Source of the DNA: Natrialba chahannaoensis JCM 10990
Lineage (GTDB): Archaea; Halobacteriota; Halobacteria; Halobacteriales; Natrialbaceae
Length of the DNA stretch: 60,575 nt
Assembly: GCF_000337135.1 (NCBI RefSeq)
Contig: NZ_AOIN01000008.1
Location: 1-60,575 of the forward strand
Reading direction: 5' to 3'
Shown: positions 55,958-60,575 of the stretch, in pieces
Layout of the letters: the number at the start of each line of letters is the position of its first letter
How positions within the stretch are numbered: position 1 is the first letter of the stretch
The notes under the pieces: generated by a model
The model's input: only the letters and a program-made list of their open reading frames with translations
Database searches by the model: none
What the model was told of the DNA's origin: nothing
Program-made: the position numbers and the translations under genes

Positions 55958-55998
55958 TACTATGTGTGGAATGATTGTTCAATAGTATTTGTTCTTTT

Positions 55999-57009
55999 TC
56001 AATGTGGGAGATAACGACGTCGCTGTCGAAGCTTTTCGCGTTCTGACCGCTGGTCATAGTGGCGGTCCAGAACAGTCTCGCTGGCGTCCATCCGATCACT
56101 CACGACGTTCTCAGGAACGTCAGATTTGAGAAAATGAGTGATCGCACCTCGTCGAACTGGATGAGGACTCAACGAGGAAGGACAGGCATGCGAGCGCTCG
56201 GTAGGTAGCGCGTCACAACTGTTGAGATTCCGATCATGAGGGCAGCTATCAGTGTAGACGCACGGGCGCGTGTACTGATAGACGATCGTCCGACCACGGG
56301 TCCGACTCAAGCGATCGATTTTCGTCGCAAACAGCGGCTTTCGGTCGTACTGATCAACGACGCCCGGATGATTGACCGAGAGCCAGTCATCTAATACCTC
56401 GCAGACTGGGTCACTCAGTGCGACGAGTCGTTCGCTCTTTCGCCCGTTCTTGAGAGAAGTCCCCTCCTCAGGCCGATGAACGAGTGTGAGATACTGCTCG
56501 TCAGCGTTGTAGTCTTCAATATCGAGCCCAATTGCTGCGCCGATACGAAGTCCCGTGTGCCAGAGAACTTCCATCAATGCGTGTTCTAAGCGCGCGTATC
56601 GGTATTGATCGAGAAATTCTAAGATCTGCTGGGCACGATCCGGATTCAGCAACTCGGATCGAGCATCGGCTTCGGTCGTGGTCGGAAGGATGATCTTCTC
56701 GTCGAGCCCTTGCTCTACTGCATCGATCGTCGCACAGAAGCGGAGGAACATTCGCAAGGTTGCGAGTTGCCCTTTCATGCTGGCTGTTGCGAGCTCATCT
56801 TCGTTTCGTCGTTTGACGCGGAAGCGATGGATATCTCGCCCGCCGAACTCGTTGAGATTGTCGATACCGTCCTGTTCACACCACTGGACGAACTGCTTGA
56901 GACGATACCGGTGAGACTGGATCGTCGCGTCCGCGAGTTCGTGGCTTCGTTCGTTGAGATACATCTGCATCGCCTCTGCTGGGGCGAGTGGTTCGAGGTT
57001 GTCTGTCAT
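55999..57009 (-). CDS. Tyrosine recombinase, copy C
   Basis: A 336-residue integrase, intact: Arg in HTGLRIGAAIG, Lys in GTSLKNGRK, HPVRRGA, Tyr in RHYDQRS, and the cysteine-rich insert CVYTDSCPHDRNLNSCD. It is the apparent parent type of the deleted copy A. It is the last gene before the GC-rich host-like region, so it may be the integrase that placed the island. Confidence 0.9.
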   Translation of the reverse strand: MTDNLEPLAPAEAMQMYLNERSHELADATIQSHRYRLKQFVQWCEQDGIDNLNEFGGRDIHRFRVKRRNEDELATASMKGQLATLRMFLRFCATIDAVEQGLDEKIILPTTTEADARSELLNPDRAQQILEFLDQYRYARLEHALMEVLWHTGLRIGAAIGLDIEDYNADEQYLTLVHRPEEGTSLKNGRKSERLVALSDPVCEVLDDWLSVNHPGVVDQYDRKPLFATKIDRLSRTRGRTIVYQYTRPCVYTDSCPHDRNLNSCDALPTERSHACPSSLSPHPVRRGAITHFLKSDVPENVVSDRMDASETVLDRHYDQRSEREKLRQRRRYLPH

Positions 57010-57125
57010 GGTCTCTCACTGAAGGCCGAAGACAGCGAGTTCTAAACGCTACTCTTAGCGCTTTTCGCGTCTACGAACAGCTGGCTGAGAGTCCCGAAGA
57101 TTCTGGATAATCCCCGTCAGGGCCC
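57010..57125. repeat. Recombinase upstream repeat, copy C
   Basis: Equivalent to copies A and B. It matches copy A through CCCGAAGATTCTGGATAATC and CCCGTCAGGGCCCAT, then stops matching. The A/C endpoint may mark the recombination crossover. Confidence 0.65.
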
Positions 57126-57495
57126 ATCCAGAAACTGCACGGTTCTGAGCCAACGTGTTTTTGGGATACTACGCTTATACTCCTTATTTTCTGATTTCGA
57201 GTAGTGATTGACCCTCAAGTTGTGTGCAGAGTTCATCTATAGTAACAACTACAACTATTTACACACTGATCGTACAGCTGTCGGTCGATCAGGTGTGCAG
57301 TGACTTGCAGTAGCTACTATAGCTGTTAGACGAGGGTTGATGTCGATGCGACAGAAACGGCATTCGTCGAACGCGTCGGCGAACCCGAGCAACAGTGGCT
57401 GAACACAACTCACCATCCAGTAATCCGGTCACGAACCAGTTAGCTGACTCTTATAGCTAACCAAGGGTAACTGGGTAACACATGGTGATCATATC
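57126..57495. other. Island edge, no gene seen
   Basis: AT-rich at first, GC-rich after about 57330. A plus-strand frame near 57335-57440 (VERVGEPEQQWLN) may be the end of a truncated gene. Close before the next gene are a TATA-like CTTATAGC (57449-57456) and the Shine-Dalgarno sequence GGTGATC (57484-57490). Confidence 0.4.
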
Positions 57496-58527
57496 GTGAC
57501 GGCAGCCGCCACTCAGTCGGACGAACAACGCTACGACATCGTCGTCGTTGGCGGCGGCCCGGCAGGCCTAACGACTGCCCTCTACGGGGCCCGTCTCGGC
57601 CACGAAACCGCGGTGTTCGACCGCGGCGGCGGCCGTGCGGCGATGATGCAGGACACGCACAACGTCATCGGCGTTCCCGAATCCGTCTCCGGAAACGAGT
57701 TCCTCGAGACGGCACGCGATCAGCTCCGATCGTACGGCGGGGCGTACCGCCGCGAGTTCGTGACGGCTATCGACCGCCACGGAGAGGCGTTCGAAGTTGA
57801 GACGACTGACGGATCAGTCCTCGCGGACCGCGTCGTCCTTGCGACCGGCTTCTCCGACGCACGTCCCGAGCCGCCCTTGCCACGAACCGGGCGCGGACTG
57901 CACTACTGCCTTCACTGCGACGCGTACATGTTCGTCGACGAGCCGGTGTACGTGATGGGCCACGGCGACAGCGCCGCATACGTCGCTATGATCATGCTGA
58001 ATTTCACATCCGACGTCGATCTGCTCCTTCGCGGTGCGGAGCCAACGTGGAGCGACGAGACGGACGCACTGCTTTCGGAACACCCCGTCGACATCGTTCA
58101 CGAGGAGGTCACCGGCGTCCGAAACGGTGAGGGCGGCTGGCTCGAGGCACTGAAGTTCGAAAACGGGGCAGCTCGCGACTATCGAGGCGGGTTCGCGATG
58201 TACGGTGCCGAGTACAACAACGATCTGGCGGTGTCACTTGACGCCGAACTGAACGATGACGGGACGGTTGTCGTCGACGATCACGGTCGAACGTCGGTCG
58301 ACGGCCTCTACGCCGTCGGCGACCTCACACCTGGGCACAATCAGGTCCCGGTCGCGATGGGACAGGGTGCGAAAGCGGGGCTCACACTCCACAAGAGTCT
58401 CCGCGCGTTTCCGAAATCCCTCGATGAACTCGAGACGGACGGTCGCGTGACGCAGGCTGACGTCCCCGCGATTGCCGACGCGTTGCGACGACAGGCTGGT
58501 GCGCACTCGAGTGCGGAAGGGGACTGA
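57496..58527 (+). CDS. Thioredoxin reductase-like flavoprotein
   Basis: A 343-residue FAD/NAD(P)-dependent oxidoreductase with a GTG start five bases after GGTGATC; a nearby ATG at 57482 runs into a stop within six codons, so GTG is the start. The FAD site is VVVGGGPAGLTTALYGARLG (about 16-35). CLHC (Cys138, Cys141) is the redox-active disulfide in the thioredoxin reductase position. Nucleotide-binding VYVMGHGDSA and the FAD-contacting GLYAVGDLTPGHNQVPVAMG complete the fold. High GC and strong acidic bias mark it as host-like. It probably keeps a cytoplasmic disulfide carrier reduced. Confidence 0.88.
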   Translation: MTAAATQSDEQRYDIVVVGGGPAGLTTALYGARLGHETAVFDRGGGRAAMMQDTHNVIGVPESVSGNEFLETARDQLRSYGGAYRREFVTAIDRHGEAFEVETTDGSVLADRVVLATGFSDARPEPPLPRTGRGLHYCLHCDAYMFVDEPVYVMGHGDSAAYVAMIMLNFTSDVDLLLRGAEPTWSDETDALLSEHPVDIVHEEVTGVRNGEGGWLEALKFENGAARDYRGGFAMYGAEYNNDLAVSLDAELNDDGTVVVDDHGRTSVDGLYAVGDLTPGHNQVPVAMGQGAKAGLTLHKSLRAFPKSLDELETDGRVTQADVPAIADALRRQAGAHSSAEGD

Positions 58528-58586
58528 TTATCAGGAGCGGACGGAACAGATTATTCGTCCGAAAGTACCGGTAAGTAGTCTCGAGG

Positions 58587-58868
58587 CTACTGGCTGTGTG
58601 TGCCGTTCACGATTGGCTTTCCGAGTCGGATTCCCATCGGTGCCGGACCTGGCGTCCCGTTCCCGAGAGCGTATCCGAGGTACAGGGCACTGTTGACGAT
58701 TCCGATGTGACTGAACGCCTGCGGGAAATTCCCGAGGTGCGCCCCGGTTTCCGCGTCTATCTCCTCGGCGACGAGTCCGAGCGGACTCAGGTACTCGAGT
58801 AACGCTTCGAATCGAGATCGTGCATCGTCTACGCGTCCGGAGAGCGCAAGGGCGTTGACGAGCCAGCA
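58587..58868 (-). pseudogene. C-terminal remnant of a GH15 glucoamylase-like protein
   Basis: The minus frame reads CWLVNALALSGRVDDARSRF, then EALLEYLSPLGLVAEEID and TGAHLGNFPQAFSHIGIVNS to a normal C-terminal end. This is the last part of the catalytic barrel of family 15 glycoside hydrolases. Upstream of Cys at about 58868 the frame becomes unrelated, so the front of the gene is deleted. Confidence 0.75.
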
Positions 58869-58870
58869 CG

Positions 58871-58990
58871 ACCCTCGAAGACGACATCCCGAACGCCGAT
58901 CTCGTCGGCCTGAACGATTCGAATCACTGGGTGCCGGAAGATCGGTCGGCAGCCTATCTCGAGCATCTCGAGGCGTTTCTCGCAGCATAG
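58871..58990 (+). pseudogene. C-terminal remnant of an alpha/beta hydrolase
   Basis: Codons from 58871 read TLEDDIPNADLVGLNDSNHW, then VPEDRSAAYLEHLEAFLAA and TAG at 58988-58990. The SNHWVPEDR block is the catalytic-His region that ends alpha/beta hydrolases. It abuts the glucoamylase remnant within about three bases, so one deletion removed the front of both genes. Confidence 0.65.
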
Positions 58991-58997
58991 TACCAAG

Positions 58998-60413
58998 TTA
59001 CTGCACGTGTCCGGAGAGCACCTTCGCGGCGACGAGCACCGGATCCCACGTCGTGTTGAACGGTGGGGCGTACGCGAGGTCGTAGTTCTCGAGGTCGGAG
59101 ACGATCGCTGCCTCCGTAAGCGCCGCGACGATCGCGTGGCTACGGTGGACGGCCCCCTCGCCGAACTTGCTGACGAGACTCGCACCGAGGACGCGTCCCG
59201 TCTCGCGGTCGGCGGTCAGCGTGATCGTCACCGTCCCGCCCTCCGGATAGTAGCCCGCACGGGAGTTCGCCGTAATGGTTTCGCTCACCGGGTCGAAGCC
59301 GGCCGCTCGAGCGTCATCGTGGTCCAGAAGTCCGGTCCGCGCCGCTTCAACGTCGAACGCCTTGACGGCCGCCGTGCCGGCGATCGCACCGCCGTCGGTC
59401 GGCTGTCCGGTGACCGTCTGGCCGACTGCACGACCGTGGCGGTTGGCAGTCAGTGCGAGCGGGACGTACGCTGGTTCGTCCGTGACGACGTGGGTTGACT
59501 CGGCGCAGTCGCCCGCTGCATAGATGTCGGGAGCGTTCGTCTCTCGATATGTATCGGTCGCTATTGCGCCAGTCTCACCGAGTTCGATGCCAGCGTCCTC
59601 GGCGAGCCCCGTTCGCGGTCGGACACCGGTTCCGAGCAGCGCCATCTCGACCGCAATCCGGTCGTCGTCGGTGACGACGGCTTCGATACGGTCATCGCCC
59701 GAAAGCGTCTGTACGTCGGCTCCGAGGTGTAACGCAACGTCTTGCTCCCGGAGGTGGTCCGCGACGGCATCGCTCGTCGCATCACTGAACCCCTTCAGCA
59801 CGCGATCGCCACGCTGGAACAGGTTGACTTCGAACCCGTTCGCGGCCAGCGCTTCGGCCATTTCGACGCCGATGTAGCCGCCGCCAACGATCCCGACTGG
59901 TCCGGCACAGTCTTCGAGGTATCGACAGGCCGGCCCTCTGTCGGGCTGTTGAAGCGTGCCTCCGTCTCGTGCCCTCGCGACGTATTCGCGGAGTTCCTTC
60001 CCGTCGCTCATCGATCCCAGCGTGTACACGCCCTCGAGGTCCGTGCCATCGATCGGCGGCACTACCGACTCCGATCCCGTCGCGATCAGCAACTGGTCGT
60101 ATGGCTGGACTGTCCGTCCCCCATCGGATTCGGCCGTGACCGTTTTGTCGTCGGGATCGATCGCGACGGCCTCGTGTCCCGTCCGGAGGTCGATGTCGCG
60201 TTCTTCGCGAAATTCCTCTGGTGTCACCGAAACGAGGTGTTCGAGCGACTGGATCTCGCCTTTGACGTAATATGGCAACCCGCAGGCACCGTAAGACACC
60301 CACTGCCCCTTCTCGAAAACGACAACTTCCAGATCAGGGTCCTCGCGTTTCGCTTTGCTCGCGGCGGACATTCCCGCTGCATCACCACCGACGATAACGA
60401 ACGTCTCAGTCAT
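58998..60413 (-). CDS. CoA-disulfide reductase/NADH oxidase-type flavoprotein
   Basis: A 471-residue FAD-dependent oxidoreductase. FIVGGDAAGMSAASKAKRE is replaced here by FVIVGGDAAGMSAASKA as the FAD site (about 5-21). YGACGLPYYV has the single redox Cys44 of the CoA-disulfide reductase/Nox/persulfide reductase group. The NAD(P)H site is GIVGGGYIGVEMAEAL and the second FAD motif APDIYAAGDCAE. The dimerisation domain ends with VHRSHAIVAALTEA. It probably reduces CoA-disulfide or related thiols. No rhodanese domain is fused. High GC, host-like. Confidence 0.88.
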   Translation of the reverse strand: MTETFVIVGGDAAGMSAASKAKREDPDLEVVVFEKGQWVSYGACGLPYYVKGEIQSLEHLVSVTPEEFREERDIDLRTGHEAVAIDPDDKTVTAESDGGRTVQPYDQLLIATGSESVVPPIDGTDLEGVYTLGSMSDGKELREYVARARDGGTLQQPDRGPACRYLEDCAGPVGIVGGGYIGVEMAEALAANGFEVNLFQRGDRVLKGFSDATSDAVADHLREQDVALHLGADVQTLSGDDRIEAVVTDDDRIAVEMALLGTGVRPRTGLAEDAGIELGETGAIATDTYRETNAPDIYAAGDCAESTHVVTDEPAYVPLALTANRHGRAVGQTVTGQPTDGGAIAGTAAVKAFDVEAARTGLLDHDDARAAGFDPVSETITANSRAGYYPEGGTVTITLTADRETGRVLGASLVSKFGEGAVHRSHAIVAALTEAAIVSDLENYDLAYAPPFNTTWDPVLVAAKVLSGHVQ

Positions 60414-60499
60414 CGGTGAACCCTCGCCGGGCTGTGAATTCTGGATCGAGATACAAGACAGCTGTCGTTTTGGATACAGAATCGTTCGGTAGGCACTGT

Positions 60500-60575
60500 C
60501 TAGTTTAGCACCTCCGCTGGCGTCTGTCCGTTGAGTGATTGATGTGGTCGTTGTGTGTTGTAGTAGTGTACAAAC
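60500..60575 (-). mobile_element. C-terminal end of an IS transposase (integrase-core type)
   Basis: The minus strand reads FVHYYNTQRPHQSLNGQTP, then AEVLN and TAG. This is the typical ending of rve/DDE-core transposases of the IS3/IS481 type; the rest lies beyond the window. The element's end is probably near 60497, at AGGCACTGTCTAG. Confidence 0.8.

Noticed and set aside
59007-60419. Plus-strand frames opposite the CoA-disulfide reductase-type gene
   Set aside because: The minus strand has complete FAD and NAD(P)H motifs; the opposite frames are compositional shadows.
1-60575. tRNA or rRNA genes as integration targets
   Set aside because: I looked for T-loop-like GGTTCGAATCC patterns and found none in a convincing cloverleaf context.

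Overview
The window comes from a haloarchaeon. The proteins are rich in Asp/Glu, several small families are typical of haloarchaea (winged-helix, DUF7344-type and DUF7342-type proteins), promoters are archaeal TATA boxes placed about 27 bases before leaderless start codons, and there are decayed ISH-type transposon ends. Almost everything from 1 to about 57.3 kb is accessory DNA of uneven base composition: a defence and mobile-element island. From about 57.4 kb the sequence becomes clearly more GC-rich and carries ordinary redox genes, so the island probably ends there. The last bases are the tail of an insertion-sequence transposase.

Layout. (1) 0-10 kb: a 5'-incomplete DUF1156-type DNA methyltransferase coupled to a PLD-SNF2 helicase, a convergent DUF262/HNH (GmrSD-type) nuclease, a small winged-helix regulator with a three-half-site operator, and two regulator genes, the second paired with a possible TumE-like toxin. 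(2) 10-16.7 kb: a two-gene minus-strand unit, an N6-adenine methyltransferase with a C-terminal HEPN-like domain followed by a 1234-residue P-loop NTPase. (3) 17-25 kb: a plus-strand recombinase cluster. It holds a Cas4-like nuclease, an unknown protein, two copies of a ribbon-helix-helix/winged-helix gene plus tyrosine recombinase, then a catalytically broken recombinase coupled to an intact one. (4) 25-34 kb: a metallopeptidase-ParB fusion, a KTSC protein and small membrane/zinc-ribbon genes, a large membrane-anchored NTPase, and a DUF4238 protein. (5) 34-42 kb: an AbiEi/AbiEii toxin-antitoxin pair, an orphan MarR-like gene, a helicase with a possible nuclease tail, and a DUF234-type ATPase. 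(6) 42-57 kb: three related tyrosine recombinase genes, one internally deleted, all on the minus strand and each with the same roughly 100-base upstream sequence. Between them lie cargo blocks: VapBC, a resolvase remnant, a CoiA-like nuclease with four zinc knuckles plus a polytopic membrane protein; then a zinc-finger PD-(D/E)xK nuclease, a tandem pair of unknown paralogues and an AT-rich membrane protein. (7) 57.4-60.6 kb: two flavin-dependent disulfide reductase-type enzymes around decayed glucoamylase and alpha/beta-hydrolase ends, then the transposase tail.

The best candidates for undescribed systems are the methyltransferase-HEPN plus NTPase pair, the membrane-anchored NTPase, the CoiA-like nuclease with zinc-knuckle repeats, the tandem paralogue pair beside the zinc-finger nuclease, and the recombinase cluster. 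No CRISPR array, rRNA or tRNA was seen. All family assignments are by eye from motifs; no database search was run.
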